This document shows positions 17,575-26,738 of a stretch of DNA of 61,508 nt, piece by piece (within the stretch, counting starts at the first letter, position 1; every line of letters starts with the position of its first letter). A program made the translations under genes and the position numbers. The notes under the pieces are model-generated. The model did no database searches. It saw only the letters and a list, made by a program, of their open reading frames with translations, and was not told the origin of the DNA. The stretch comes from Leyella lascolaii (GTDB lineage: Bacteria > Bacteroidota > Bacteroidia > Bacteroidales > Bacteroidaceae). Location of the stretch: the NCBI RefSeq assembly GCF_900079775.1, contig NZ_LT556035.1, positions 386,886-448,393 of the forward strand. The letters are read 5' to 3'.

Positions 17575-17886
17575 ATGAACAAGAACAACAGACAGAAACT
17601 TATCCTCTCAGCGGCACTTCTGGTTGCCGTAACCGCCTCCGCCTTCGCGCAGGGGAACGGCATCGCGGGCATCAACGAAGCCACCTCTATGGTGAGTTCG
17701 TACTTCGACCCCGGCACGAAACTCATCTACGCCATCGGCGCGGTAGTCGGGCTTATCGGGGGCGTGAAAGTGTACGGGAAATTCTCGTCCGGCGATCCCG
17801 ATACCTCCAAAACAGCGGCAAGCTGGTTCGGAGCGTGCATCTTCCTGATTGTCGCCGCCACCATCCTGCGCTCATTCTTCCTTTAA
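17575..17886 (+). CDS. traE: TraE, DUF4134 membrane protein
   Basis: A 103-aa protein with a cleavable-looking signal (LILSAALLVAVTASAFAQG) followed by two hydrophobic segments (LIYAIGAVVGLIGGVKVYG and WFGACIFLIVAATILRSFF). This is the DUF4134 family, which resembles VirB2-type pilin precursors in size and layout, as its position before traF/traG would suggest. Start at 17575 is preceded by a 200-base untranslated stretch. Confidence 0.85.
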   Translation: MNKNNRQKLILSAALLVAVTASAFAQGNGIAGINEATSMVSSYFDPGTKLIYAIGAVVGLIGGVKVYGKFSSGDPDTSKTAASWFGACIFLIVAATILRSFFL

Positions 17887-17897
17887 TAAACCAATGT

Positions 17898-18230
17898 ATG
17901 GCTGAATACCCGATAAACAAGGGTATCGGCCGTCCGGTAGAATTCAAGGGCTTGAAGGCTCAGTACCTCTTCATCTTCTGCGGAGGTCTGCTGGCTCTCT
18001 TCGTCCTGTTCGTCATCCTCTACATGGTCGGCATCGACCAGTGGGTATGTATCGGCTTCGGCGTGGCATCGTCTTCCGTCCTCGTGTGGCAGACCTTCGC
18101 ACTGAACGCCCGGTACGGCGAACACGGACTGATGAAATTAGGGGCAACAAGGAGCCATCCCCGATACCTTATCAACCGGCGGCGGATCACCCGATTATTC
18201 AAACGGAAACGAAAGGAAGAAACGACATGA
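17898..18230 (+). CDS. traF: TraF, DUF4133 membrane protein
   Basis: A 110-aa protein beginning AEYPINKGIGRPVEFKGLKAQY with two closely spaced membrane segments (about 23-65) and a basic tail. The layout is that of VirB3-like subunits that sit beside the VirB4 ATPase. The ATG at 17898 is chosen over an earlier in-frame ATG inside traE. Its stop overlaps the traG start (ATGA). Confidence 0.85.
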   Translation: MAEYPINKGIGRPVEFKGLKAQYLFIFCGGLLALFVLFVILYMVGIDQWVCIGFGVASSSVLVWQTFALNARYGEHGLMKLGATRSHPRYLINRRRITRLFKRKRKEETT

Positions 18231-20737
18231 GGAATACATCCAAAATGACAACACTGGAAAACAAGTTCCCGCTATTAGCGGTGGAGCAAGGCTGCATCAT
18301 CTCCAAAGACGCCGACATCACGGTGGCTTTCGAGGTGGAGCTGCCGGAGCTTTACACCGTGACGGGCGCGGAGTACGAGGCGATACACGGCTGCTGGTGC
18401 AAGGCGATCAAGGTGCTGCCGGACTTCTCCGTTGTCCACAAGCAGGACTGGTTCATCAAGGAGAAGTACAGACCGGAGTTGCAAAAGGAGGACATGAGTT
18501 TCCTCTCACGGAGCTTCGAGCGTCACTTCAACGAGCGACCGTACCTGAAGCACACGTGCTACCTCTACCTAACCAAGACGACGAAGGAGCGTAACCGGAT
18601 GCAGAGCAATTTCAGCACGCTGTGCCGGGGGCATATCATCCCGAAGGAGCTGGACAAGGAAACCGCCGCGAAGTTCATGGAGGCTGCGGAACAGTTCGAG
18701 CGCATCATCAACGACAGCGGCTTTGTCAGGCTGCGCCGCCTCTCCACCGACGAGATTGTGGGGACGGAAGGCAAAACCGGACTGATAGAGCGTTATTTCT
18801 CGCTCATGCCCGAAGGCGATGCCACGTTGCAGGACATAGACCTCTCGGCACGGGAGATGCGCATCGGCGACAACCGCCTGTGCCTGCACACCCTGTCCGA
18901 CGCGGAAGACCTGCCCGGCACGGTGGCTACCGACACCCGGTATGAGAAACTCTCCACCGACCGCTCGGACTGCCGCCTCTCCTTTGCATCCCCGGTGGGG
19001 CTGCTGCTCTCCTGCAACCACATCTACAACCAGTACGTGATTATCGACAACAGCGAGGAGAACCTTCAAAAATTCGAGAAGTCCGCGAGGAATATGCAGT
19101 CGTTATCCCGATACAGCCGGAGCAACAGCATCAACCGCGAGTGGATAGACCGATACTTGAACGAGGCGCACTCCTACGGTCTGACCTCGGTGCGGGCGCA
19201 CTTCAACGTCATGGTGTGGAGCGACGACGCGGAAGAGCTGAAGCACATAAAGAACGACGTGGGCAGCCAGCTGGCAAGCATGGAGTGCGTGCCGCGCCAC
19301 AACACCATCGACTGCCCGACACTCTATTGGGCGGCGATGCCCGGCAATGCTGCGGACTTTCCGGCGGAAGAGAGTTTCCACACCTTCATTGAACAGGCGG
19401 TGTGCCTCTTCACGGAGGAAACCAACTACCGCAGCTCGCTCTCGCCCTTCGGCATCAAGATGGTGGACAGGCTCACGGGAAAACCGCTGCACCTCGACAT
19501 CAGTGACCTGCCGATGAAGCGGGGCATCACCACGAACAGGAACAAGTTCGTATTAGGTCCTTCGGGTAGCGGCAAGTCGTTCTTCATGAACCATTTGGTG
19601 CGCCAATATTACGAGCAGGGCGCGCATGTGGTATTGGTGGACACGGGAAACTCCTATCAGGGATTGTGCGAGATGATACGGCGCAAGACGGGCGGCACGG
19701 ACGGCGTGTATTTCACCTACACGGAGGAGAAGCCCATCAGCTTCAACCCGTTCTACACCGACGACTACGTGTTTGACGTGGAGAAGAAGGACAGCATCAA
19801 GACGCTGCTGCTGACGCTCTGGAAGTCGGAGGACGACAAGGTGACGAAAACCGAAAGCGGGGAATTGGGCAGTGCCGTGAGTGCCTACATCGAGCGCATC
19901 AGGGCAGACCGGAGCATCGTGCCGTCGTTCAACACTTTCTACGAGTACATGCGCGACGACTACCGCAGGGAACTGGCGGAGCGTGACATCAAGGTGGAGA
20001 AGGAGGACTTCAACATCGACAACATGCTCACCACCATGCGGCAGTATTACCGGGGCGGACGCTACGACTTCCTGCTCAACTCGGCGGAGAACATCGACCT
20101 GCTGGGCAAACGGTTCATCGTCTTCGAGATTGATTCCATCAAGGACAACCGCGAACTGTTCCCGGTAGTGACCATCATCATCATGGAAGCCTTCATCAAC
20201 AAGATGCGGCGTCTGAAAGGTGTGAGAAAGCAGCTTATCGTGGAAGAGGCTTGGAAGGCTCTCTCTTCGGCAAATATGGCTGACTACCTGCGCTATATGT
20301 ACAAGACGGTGCGCAAGTATTTCGGTGAGGCAATCGTGGTGACGCAGGAGGTGGACGACATCATTTCCTCACCCGTTGTCAAGGAGAGCATCATCAACAA
20401 CTCGGACTGTAAAATCCTGCTCGACCAGCGCAAGTACATGAACAAGTTCGACCAGATTCAGGCGTTGCTCGGACTGACGGAGAAGGAGAAGTCGCAGATA
20501 CTCTCCATCAACATGGCGAACAACCCCTCACGGCTCTACAAGGAGGTGTGGATAGGCTTGGGCGGCACGCAGTCGGCGGTCTATGCCACCGAGGTGAGCG
20601 CGGAGGAATATCTGGCGTACACCACCGAGGAAACGGAAAAGGTGGAGGTGTACCGTCTGGCGGAGCAATTGGGCGGCGACATCGAAGCCGCCATCCGGCA
20701 GCTTGCCGAAAGGCGGAGAAACAAGAACAATCAATAA
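18227..20737 (+). CDS. traG: TraG, VirB4-type conjugation ATPase
   Basis: An 836-aa cytoplasmic ATPase that powers assembly of the mating channel. N-terminal VirB4 region, then Walker A LGPSGSGKSFFMNHL (about 441-455), a strand VVLVDTGNSYQG, Walker B QLIVEEAWKALSS and the downstream motif AIVVTQEVDDI. Length fits CTnDOT TraG. The start ATG at 18227 overlaps the traF stop; the longer frame upstream is traF DNA in another frame. Confidence 0.93.
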   Translation: MRNTSKMTTLENKFPLLAVEQGCIISKDADITVAFEVELPELYTVTGAEYEAIHGCWCKAIKVLPDFSVVHKQDWFIKEKYRPELQKEDMSFLSRSFERHFNERPYLKHTCYLYLTKTTKERNRMQSNFSTLCRGHIIPKELDKETAAKFMEAAEQFERIINDSGFVRLRRLSTDEIVGTEGKTGLIERYFSLMPEGDATLQDIDLSAREMRIGDNRLCLHTLSDAEDLPGTVATDTRYEKLSTDRSDCRLSFASPVGLLLSCNHIYNQYVIIDNSEENLQKFEKSARNMQSLSRYSRSNSINREWIDRYLNEAHSYGLTSVRAHFNVMVWSDDAEELKHIKNDVGSQLASMECVPRHNTIDCPTLYWAAMPGNAADFPAEESFHTFIEQAVCLFTEETNYRSSLSPFGIKMVDRLTGKPLHLDISDLPMKRGITTNRNKFVLGPSGSGKSFFMNHLVRQYYEQGAHVVLVDTGNSYQGLCEMIRRKTGGTDGVYFTYTEEKPISFNPFYTDDYVFDVEKKDSIKTLLLTLWKSEDDKVTKTESGELGSAVSAYIERIRADRSIVPSFNTFYEYMRDDYRRELAERDIKVEKEDFNIDNMLTTMRQYYRGGRYDFLLNSAENIDLLGKRFIVFEIDSIKDNRELFPVVTIIIMEAFINKMRRLKGVRKQLIVEEAWKALSSANMADYLRYMYKTVRKYFGEAIVVTQEVDDIISSPVVKESIINNSDCKILLDQRKYMNKFDQIQALLGLTEKEKSQILSINMANNPSRLYKEVWIGLGGTQSAVYATEVSAEEYLAYTTEETEKVEVYRLAEQLGGDIEAAIRQLAERRRNKNNQ

Positions 20738-20766
20738 ACCAATCATCAACAAAAAAAGAAAAGCGT

Positions 20767-21147
20767 ATGAGCATATCAAAAATTAAAATGCTGCAAGTCA
20801 GCAAGTGTTTAATCGGACTGGCGGTCATGGTGCTGCAATCCTGCGACGTGGCGGAGAACCGCCGCGACTTGCTGTGCGGGAAATGGGAAAGCGTGGAGGG
20901 CAAGCCCGACGTGCTTATCTACAAGGAGGGCGAAGCCTACAAGGTGACGGTATTCAAACGGAGCGGCATCCGCCGCAGGCTGAAACCGGAAACCTATCTC
21001 TTGCAGGAGGAGAACGGCAACCTGTTCATGAACACCGGCTTCCGCATCGACGTGGCGTATAACGAAGCCACCGACGTGCTGACCTTCTCACCCAACGGGG
21101 ACTACGTGCGTGTGAAGCCGCAGCCGGAAACTCCGGCAGAAAAATAA
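20767..21147 (+). CDS. traH: TraH, DUF3876 lipoprotein
   Basis: A 126-aa small protein with a lipoprotein-type N-terminus (hydrophobic segment ending LQSC, Cys about 24). A compact beta-rich domain follows (LLCGKWESVEGKPDVLIYKEG and NLFMNTGFRIDVAY). Probably exported and lipid-anchored. Start at 20767 fits 29 nt after traG. Role in transfer unknown. Confidence 0.78.
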   Translation: MSISKIKMLQVSKCLIGLAVMVLQSCDVAENRRDLLCGKWESVEGKPDVLIYKEGEAYKVTVFKRSGIRRRLKPETYLLQEENGNLFMNTGFRIDVAYNEATDVLTFSPNGDYVRVKPQPETPAEK

Positions 21148-21170
21148 GAACCGCTAAAATCCAAAGAAAC

Positions 21171-21800
21171 ATGAGAACAAGAATAACATTCGTCATCTGC
21201 CTGTGCCTGCTTTTCGCGGGCAGGGCTTCCGCCCAATGGGTCGTGAGCGATCCGGGCAATCTGGCGCAAGGCATCATCAACGCCTCGAAGAACATCATCC
21301 ACACCTCGAAGACCGCCACGAACATGGTGAACAACTTTCAGGAAACGGTGAAAATATACGAGCAGGGCAAGAAGTATTACGACGCCCTCAAATCGGTGAA
21401 CAATCTGGTCAAGGACGCCCGCAAGGTGCAGCAGACCATCCTGATGGTGGGCGACATCACGGACATCTACGTGACCAGCTTCCAGAAGATGCTGCGCGAC
21501 GACAACTTCACGGTGGAGGAACTCGGAGCCATCGCCTTCGGGTACACGAAGCTGCTGGAGGAATCCAACGACGTGCTGACGGAGCTGAAGAACGTGGTGA
21601 ACATCACCACGCTCTCCATGACGGACAAGGAGCGCATGGACGTGGTGGAACGCTGCCACTCCAAGATGAAACGTTACCGCAACCTCGTGAGCTACTACAC
21701 CAACAAGAACATCAGCGTGAGCTACCTGCGTGCGAAGAAGAAAAACGACCTTGACCGCATCATGGGGCTGTACGGCAGTATGAACGAAAGATACTGGTAG
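21171..21800 (+). CDS. traI: TraI, DUF4141 periplasmic protein
   Basis: A 209-aa protein with a clear signal peptide (ITFVICLCLLFAGRASAQW). A helical, coiled-coil-rich body follows (NASKNIIHTSKTATNMVNNF; KVQQTILMVGDITDIYV). The DUF4141 family resembles VirB5-like minor pilus/periplasmic subunits in position and layout; that comparison is inference. Unrelated to the F-plasmid relaxase TraI. Followed by traJ after 3 nt. Confidence 0.82.
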   Translation: MRTRITFVICLCLLFAGRASAQWVVSDPGNLAQGIINASKNIIHTSKTATNMVNNFQETVKIYEQGKKYYDALKSVNNLVKDARKVQQTILMVGDITDIYVTSFQKMLRDDNFTVEELGAIAFGYTKLLEESNDVLTELKNVVNITTLSMTDKERMDVVERCHSKMKRYRNLVSYYTNKNISVSYLRAKKKNDLDRIMGLYGSMNERYW

Positions 21801-21803
21801 CCT

Positions 21804-22808
21804 ATGGAGTTCGACAACCTTCACCAGATTCTCCGCTCGCTCTACGAGCAGATGATGCCGCTGTGCGCCGACATGGCGGGCGTGGCGAAAGGCATCGCCG
21901 GGCTGGGCGCGCTCTTCTATGTCGCCTACCGGGTATGGCAGTCGCTGGCGAGAGCCGAACCGATAGACGTCTTCCCGATGCTCCGTCCCTTTGCCGTCGG
22001 TCTGTGCATCATGTTCTTCCCTACGGTGGTGCTTGGCACGATAAACAGCGTCCTCTCGCCCGTCGTGCAGGGTACGGCGAAACTGCTCGAAACGCAGACT
22101 TTGGACATGAACAAGTACCGTGAGCAGAAGGACAGGCTGGAATACGAGGCGATGGTGCGCAATCCCGAAACCGCCTACCTCGTGTCCAACGAGGAGTTTG
22201 ACAAGCAACTGGAGGAATTGGGCTGGTCGCCCTCCGACATGGTGACGATGGCGGGGATGTATATCGACCGGGGGATGTACAAGATGAAGAAGGGCATCCG
22301 CGACTTCTTCCGCGAGATACTGGAACTGATGTTCCAAGCCGCCGCCCTCGTGATAGACACCATCCGCACGTTCTTCCTCGTGGTGCTGGCGATACTCGGT
22401 CCGATAGCCTTCGCCATATCGGTGTGGGACGGCTTCCAAAGCACGCTCACGCAGTGGATATGCCGCTACATTCAGGTCTATCTGTGGCTGCCCGTGTCGG
22501 ACATATTCAGCACCATACTCGCCAAGATTCAGGTGTTGATGCTCCAGAGCGACATCGAGCGCATGCAGACCGACCCCAACTTCTCGCTGGATTCCAGCGA
22601 CGGGGTGTATATCGTGTTCATGATAATCGGCATCATCGGCTACTTCACCATTCCGACGGTGGCGGGCTGGATCATTCAAGCCGGGGGCATGGGCGGCTAC
22701 GGGCGCAACGTGAACCAGATGGCGGGACGCGCCGGAAGCATGGCGGGCAGCGTGGCGGGTGCTACCGCAGGCAACATGGTCGGACGTGCCGGGAAACTGC
22801 TGAAATAA
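21804..22808 (+). CDS. traJ: TraJ, polytopic membrane protein (VirB6/TrbL-like)
   Basis: A 334-aa inner-membrane protein with several hydrophobic segments (about 25-45, 60-85, 190-215, 270-300) and a Gly/Ala-rich C-terminal tail (MAGRAGSMAGSVAGATAG). Layout matches VirB6/TrbL-type channel proteins, a standard part of Bacteroidota conjugation systems. No defects visible. Confidence 0.85.
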   Translation: MEFDNLHQILRSLYEQMMPLCADMAGVAKGIAGLGALFYVAYRVWQSLARAEPIDVFPMLRPFAVGLCIMFFPTVVLGTINSVLSPVVQGTAKLLETQTLDMNKYREQKDRLEYEAMVRNPETAYLVSNEEFDKQLEELGWSPSDMVTMAGMYIDRGMYKMKKGIRDFFREILELMFQAAALVIDTIRTFFLVVLAILGPIAFAISVWDGFQSTLTQWICRYIQVYLWLPVSDIFSTILAKIQVLMLQSDIERMQTDPNFSLDSSDGVYIVFMIIGIIGYFTIPTVAGWIIQAGGMGGYGRNVNQMAGRAGSMAGSVAGATAGNMVGRAGKLLK

Positions 22809-22839
22809 TCAATGTGCAATTATAAACGGAAAAAGTAAA

Positions 22840-23463
22840 ATGGAATTCAAGTCACTCAAAAACATCGAATCATCGTTCAGGCAGATACGCCTGTTCGGTA
22901 TCGTCTTCCTCTCGCTGTGCGCCGTGATAACGGTATGGAGCGTGTGGAGTTCCTACCGCTTCGCGGAGCGGCAGCGTGAAAAGATCTATGTGCTGGATAA
23001 CGGCAAGTCGCTGATGCTGGCACTCTCGCAGGACCTCTCGCAGAACCGTCCGGCGGAAGCGAGGGAGCATGTGCGCCGCTTCCACGAGCTGTTTTTCACG
23101 CTCTCGCCCGAAAAGAGCGCGATAGAACACAACGTGAAGCGTGCGTTGCTGCTGGCGGACAAGAGCGTGTACAACTACTATTCGGACTTCGCCGAGAAAG
23201 GGTACTACAACCGCATCATCGCCGGTAACATCAACCAAGTGCTGAAAGTGGACAGTGTGGTGTGCGACTTCAACGGCTATCCCTACCGTGCCGTGACCTA
23301 CGCCACGCAGAAGATCATCCGGCAGAGCAACGTCACAGAGCGCAGCCTCGTGACCACTTGTCGCCTCTTGAACTCGTCTCGTTCGGACGACAACCCCAAC
23401 GGGTTCACCATCGAGGGATTCACCATCATCGAGAACAAGGATTTACAAACCATCAAAAGGTAA
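22840..23463 (+). CDS. traK: TraK, VirB8-like transfer protein
   Basis: A 207-aa bitopic protein with a short cytoplasmic tail, one membrane segment (FGIVFLSLCAVITVWSVWSSY, about 19-39) and a periplasmic domain with LNSSRSDDNPNGFTIEGF. The layout matches VirB8-type scaffold proteins, and TraK is the usual name in these operons. Confidence 0.85.
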   Translation: MEFKSLKNIESSFRQIRLFGIVFLSLCAVITVWSVWSSYRFAERQREKIYVLDNGKSLMLALSQDLSQNRPAEAREHVRRFHELFFTLSPEKSAIEHNVKRALLLADKSVYNYYSDFAEKGYYNRIIAGNINQVLKVDSVVCDFNGYPYRAVTYATQKIIRQSNVTERSLVTTCRLLNSSRSDDNPNGFTIEGFTIIENKDLQTIKR

Positions 23464-23469
23464 ACGGAT

Positions 23470-23790
23470 ATGAAGAAAATCAAGAAATCATTTTGGGGCG
23501 CATATTGGAAACTCCATGACAAAAAGAAAATGCTGGTGGCAAGGCTCAGGGGCTATCTGGACGGTTTGCCGCCGAAGACACGCAGGCGCATCGTGCTGGC
23601 AATGCTCGCCGCATTCGCCACGCTTGCCCTCTACACTTTCGGTAAAGCCGTCTATGACATCGGCAGGAATGACGGTAGCCGGATGGTGACAGACCATGCC
23701 GGACAGGTGGAACTGTCCGTACAGCAAAAAACGGAAAATCACTTAATACCTTATTTATATGGAACAGACAAAGAACGAAACGAAGATTGA
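23470..23790 (+). CDS. traL: TraL, DUF3989 small membrane protein
   Basis: A 106-aa protein with a strongly basic N-terminus (KKIKKSFWGAYWKLHDKKK) and a single membrane segment (IVLAMLAAFATLALYTFGKAV, about 41-61). Its last 32 bases overlap traM, so the two are probably translationally coupled. Function unknown beyond being a conserved tra gene. Confidence 0.8.
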   Translation: MKKIKKSFWGAYWKLHDKKKMLVARLRGYLDGLPPKTRRRIVLAMLAAFATLALYTFGKAVYDIGRNDGSRMVTDHAGQVELSVQQKTENHLIPYLYGTDKERNED

Positions 23791-25129
23791 GAACAAGACG
23801 GAGAGCAAGCCCGAAAACAAGACGGCTCCCGGCAACGACAAGCCGAAGAAGGAGCGCAAGCCGCTGACCGAAGCCCAACGGCTGAAACGTCAGAAAATGA
23901 TAGTGCTTCCCGCTATGGTGCTGGTATTCATCGGGGCGATGTGGCTGATATTCGCCCCGTCCTCCGGCAAGGAGCAGGAACCGGGAACAAGCGGCTACAA
24001 CATCGAGATGCCCGACGCGGACAAGGAGAACCGCCGGATTATCGGTGACAAGGCGAAAGCCTACGAGCAGGGGGCAATGGAGGAACGGCAGGAGAACCGC
24101 AGCCGCGCCATGCAGCAGTTGGGCGACCTGTTCGACCGCGAAACGGCGGCAGCGGATGGGGACAGCGACTTCGACCTTGCCAATCCCGGCGGAACGGAAG
24201 AGGCGGTGAAGCCCGCGCCGAAAACCATCCAGTCCTCGGCAGCTGCCTACCGTGACCTCAATGCCACACTCGGCAACTTCTACGAGCAGCCGAAGAACGA
24301 CAATGCGGAGATGGACGAACTGCTGGAACGCATCGCCACGCTCGAATCCGAACTGGAAAGCGGAAAAGAGAGAAGCTCCACGATGGACGAGCAGGTGGCA
24401 CTCATGGAAAAATCCTACGAGCTGGCGGCGAAGTACATGGGCGGTCAGAACGGCACGCAGGCGGCGGGACAGACCACAGAGCCGTCCCCCGTGCAGAAAG
24501 CCGGAAAGAATACGGCAAAACCCGTCAGGCAGGTGACGCATCAGGTGGTGTCCTCGCTCGGACAGCCCGTGAGCAATGCCGAATTTGTCGCTTCCTTCTC
24601 GCAGGAACGCAACCGCAGTTTCAACACGGCGGTGGGCATTACAACCGTATCGGACAGGAACACCATACCGGCATGTGTCTATGGGGCGCAGAGCGTGACG
24701 GACGGGCAGGCGGTCAGGTTGCGCTTGCTGGAGCCGATGGCGGTAGCAGACCGGATCATTCCCCGTAATGCGGTGGTGGTCGGCGCAGCCAAGATTCAGG
24801 GCGAACGGCTCGCTATCGAAATCACCTCGCTGGAACACGACGGTACGGTTATCCCGGTGGAGTTGGAGGTCTATGACACGGACGGACAGCCCGGCATATT
24901 CATCCCCAACTCGATGGAGATGAACGCTGTCCGGGAGGTTGCCGCCAACATGGGCGGCTCGCTGGGGAGCAGCATCAACATCTCCACCAATGCCGGGGCG
25001 CAGCTCGCCTCCGACTTGGGCAAGGGGCTGATACAAGGCACGAGCCAGTATATAGCCAAGAAGATGCGCACCGTCAAAGTGCATCTGAAAGCCGGGTACA
25101 GGGTCATGCTCTATCAAGGAGTGAATTAA
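23759..25129 (+). CDS. traM: TraM, VirB10-like transfer protein
   Basis: A 456-aa protein with a charged cytoplasmic N-terminus, one membrane segment (MIVLPAMVLVFIGAMWLIFA, about 44-63), a long linker with predicted coiled coil and a C-terminal beta domain. That domain includes IPACVYGAQSVTDGQAVRL and GTVIPVELEVYDTDGQPG, the conserved core of conjugative transposon TraM. It probably spans the envelope like VirB10. Overlaps traL by 32 nt. Confidence 0.88.
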   Translation: MEQTKNETKIENKTESKPENKTAPGNDKPKKERKPLTEAQRLKRQKMIVLPAMVLVFIGAMWLIFAPSSGKEQEPGTSGYNIEMPDADKENRRIIGDKAKAYEQGAMEERQENRSRAMQQLGDLFDRETAAADGDSDFDLANPGGTEEAVKPAPKTIQSSAAAYRDLNATLGNFYEQPKNDNAEMDELLERIATLESELESGKERSSTMDEQVALMEKSYELAAKYMGGQNGTQAAGQTTEPSPVQKAGKNTAKPVRQVTHQVVSSLGQPVSNAEFVASFSQERNRSFNTAVGITTVSDRNTIPACVYGAQSVTDGQAVRLRLLEPMAVADRIIPRNAVVVGAAKIQGERLAIEITSLEHDGTVIPVELEVYDTDGQPGIFIPNSMEMNAVREVAANMGGSLGSSINISTNAGAQLASDLGKGLIQGTSQYIAKKMRTVKVHLKAGYRVMLYQGVN

Positions 25130-25173
25130 GGAAATAATCAAATTTTTATTTACCACTAAAAATCCAAAGTAAA

Positions 25174-26160
25174 ATGAAAAAAGTAATCATGATGTTTGCC
25201 CTCGCTATGGGCATCGCAACTGCCAACGCGCAGGAAAACGTAACCGTTGGGCAAAGCAACGGAAGTGACCAACCGACCTTGACAAAGGAGGTCTATCCGC
25301 AGAAGGAGGCGGACGGCGACCTGTATCACGGTCTGACGAGAAAGCTGGGCTTTGACCGCATGGTTCCCCCGCACGGCTTGGAAGTGACCTACGACAAGAC
25401 CGTGCATGTCATCTTCCCGGCGGAGGTGCGCTATGTCGATTTAGGCTCGCCCGACCTGATCGCGGGCAAAGCCGACGGAGCGGAGAACGTCATCCGTGTG
25501 AAGGCAACCGTGAGGAACTTCCCGAACGAAACCAACATGTCTGTCATCACGGAGGACGGGAGTTTCTACACCTTCAACGTGAAGTACGCCGCCGAGCCGC
25601 TGCTGCTCAATGTGGAGATGTGCGACTTCATCCATGACGGCGAGGCGGTGAACCGCCCGAACAACGCGCAGGAAATCTACCTGAAAGAGCTGGGCAGCGA
25701 AAGCCCGATGCTGGTGCGCCTTATCATGAAGTCCATCCACAAGCAGAACAAACGTGAGGTGAAGCATATCGGCTGCAAGCGTTTCGGCATCCAGTACCTT
25801 CTGAAAGGCATATACACGCACAACGGGCTTCTGTATTTCCACACGGAAATCAGGAACCAGAGCAACGTGCCTTTCGATGTGGACTACATCACATGGAAAA
25901 TCGTGGACAAGAAGGTGGCGAAGCGTACCGCCGTGCAGGAGCGTGTCATCCTGCCGCTCCGCGCACAGAACTACGCCACGTTCGTGCCGGGCAAAAAAAG
26001 CGAGCGCACGGTCTTCACGATGGCGAAGTTCACCATCCCCGACGGCAAGTGCCTCGTGGTGGAGCTGAACGAGAAGAACGGAGGTCGCCACCAGTCTTTC
26101 GTGATCGAAAATGAGGATTTGGTACGTGCAAACACGATTAACGAACTCCAAGTGCGCTGA
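25174..26160 (+). CDS. traN: TraN, VirB9-like transfer protein
   Basis: A 328-aa exported protein (signal VIMMFALAMGIATANAQE). The DUF4138/TraN core contains VTYDKTVHVIFPAEVRYVDL and later FGIQYLLKGIYTHNGLLYFH. The family is the Bacteroidota counterpart of VirB9, an outer-membrane-complex beta protein. Directly followed by traO after 2 nt. Confidence 0.88.
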   Translation: MKKVIMMFALAMGIATANAQENVTVGQSNGSDQPTLTKEVYPQKEADGDLYHGLTRKLGFDRMVPPHGLEVTYDKTVHVIFPAEVRYVDLGSPDLIAGKADGAENVIRVKATVRNFPNETNMSVITEDGSFYTFNVKYAAEPLLLNVEMCDFIHDGEAVNRPNNAQEIYLKELGSESPMLVRLIMKSIHKQNKREVKHIGCKRFGIQYLLKGIYTHNGLLYFHTEIRNQSNVPFDVDYITWKIVDKKVAKRTAVQERVILPLRAQNYATFVPGKKSERTVFTMAKFTIPDGKCLVVELNEKNGGRHQSFVIENEDLVRANTINELQVR

Positions 26161-26162
26161 CC

Positions 26163-26738
26163 ATGAGAAAGCACATCGCAATAATCATCGCGTCGCTTGC
26201 ACTCTTCACGGGGCAGGCGCACGCCCAGCGATGCCTGCCGAAGATGCAGGGTATCGAGGTCAGGGCGAATCTGGCAGACGGCTTCAAACCCGGCGGTAAC
26301 GACGGCGGGTACAGTTTCGGGGCGGCTCTCTCCACCTACACGAAGAAGGGTAATAAATGGGTGTTCGGAGGTGAGTATATTCTGAAGAACAACCCCTACA
26401 AGGACACTTCCATACCTGTGGCGCAGTTCACGGCGGAAGGCGGCTACTATTTCAAGATACTTTCCGATGCCCGTAAAATCGTGTTCGTCTATGCGGGGGC
26501 TTCGGCTCTCGCCGGGTATGAATCGGTGAATTGGGGCGAAAAGGTGCTGCATGACGGCTCGACACTGCATGACCGGGACGCCTTCGTCTATGGCGGTGCG
26601 CTGACGCTGGACGTGGAGTTTTACGTGGCTGACCGTATCGCCCTGCTCGCCAACCTCCGGGAGCGTTGCCTGTGGGGTGGCGACACGAAGAAATTTCATA
26701 CGCAGTGGGGCATGGGTATAAAGTTCATCATCAACTGA
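26163..26738 (+). CDS. traO: TraO, outer membrane beta-barrel-like transfer protein
   Basis: A 191-aa protein with a signal peptide (IIIASLALFTGQAHAQ) and alternating strands rich in aromatic and glycine residues (GGYSFGAALSTYT, FTAEGGYYFKIL). It ends in a short barrel-like strand (HTQWGMGIKFIIN). Conserved in CTnDOT-type tra operons and predicted to sit in the outer membrane. Its TGA overlaps a possible traP ATG. Confidence 0.83.
   Translation: MRKHIAIIIASLALFTGQAHAQRCLPKMQGIEVRANLADGFKPGGNDGGYSFGAALSTYTKKGNKWVFGGEYILKNNPYKDTSIPVAQFTAEGGYYFKILSDARKIVFVYAGASALAGYESVNWGEKVLHDGSTLHDRDAFVYGGALTLDVEFYVADRIALLANLRERCLWGGDTKKFHTQWGMGIKFIIN

Noticed and set aside
18041..18226. N-terminal extension of traG
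   Set aside because: It overlaps traF in another frame; the ATG at 18227 overlapping the traF stop is the normal arrangement.
21102..22679. 525-codon minus-strand open frame across the tra genes
   Set aside because: It lies opposite traI and traJ, has a His/Val/Arg-rich composition typical of the reverse strand of GC-rich genes, and shows no domain.
23546..25156. 536-codon minus-strand open frame
   Set aside because: Shadow of traM (and part of traL); low-complexity composition and no motif.
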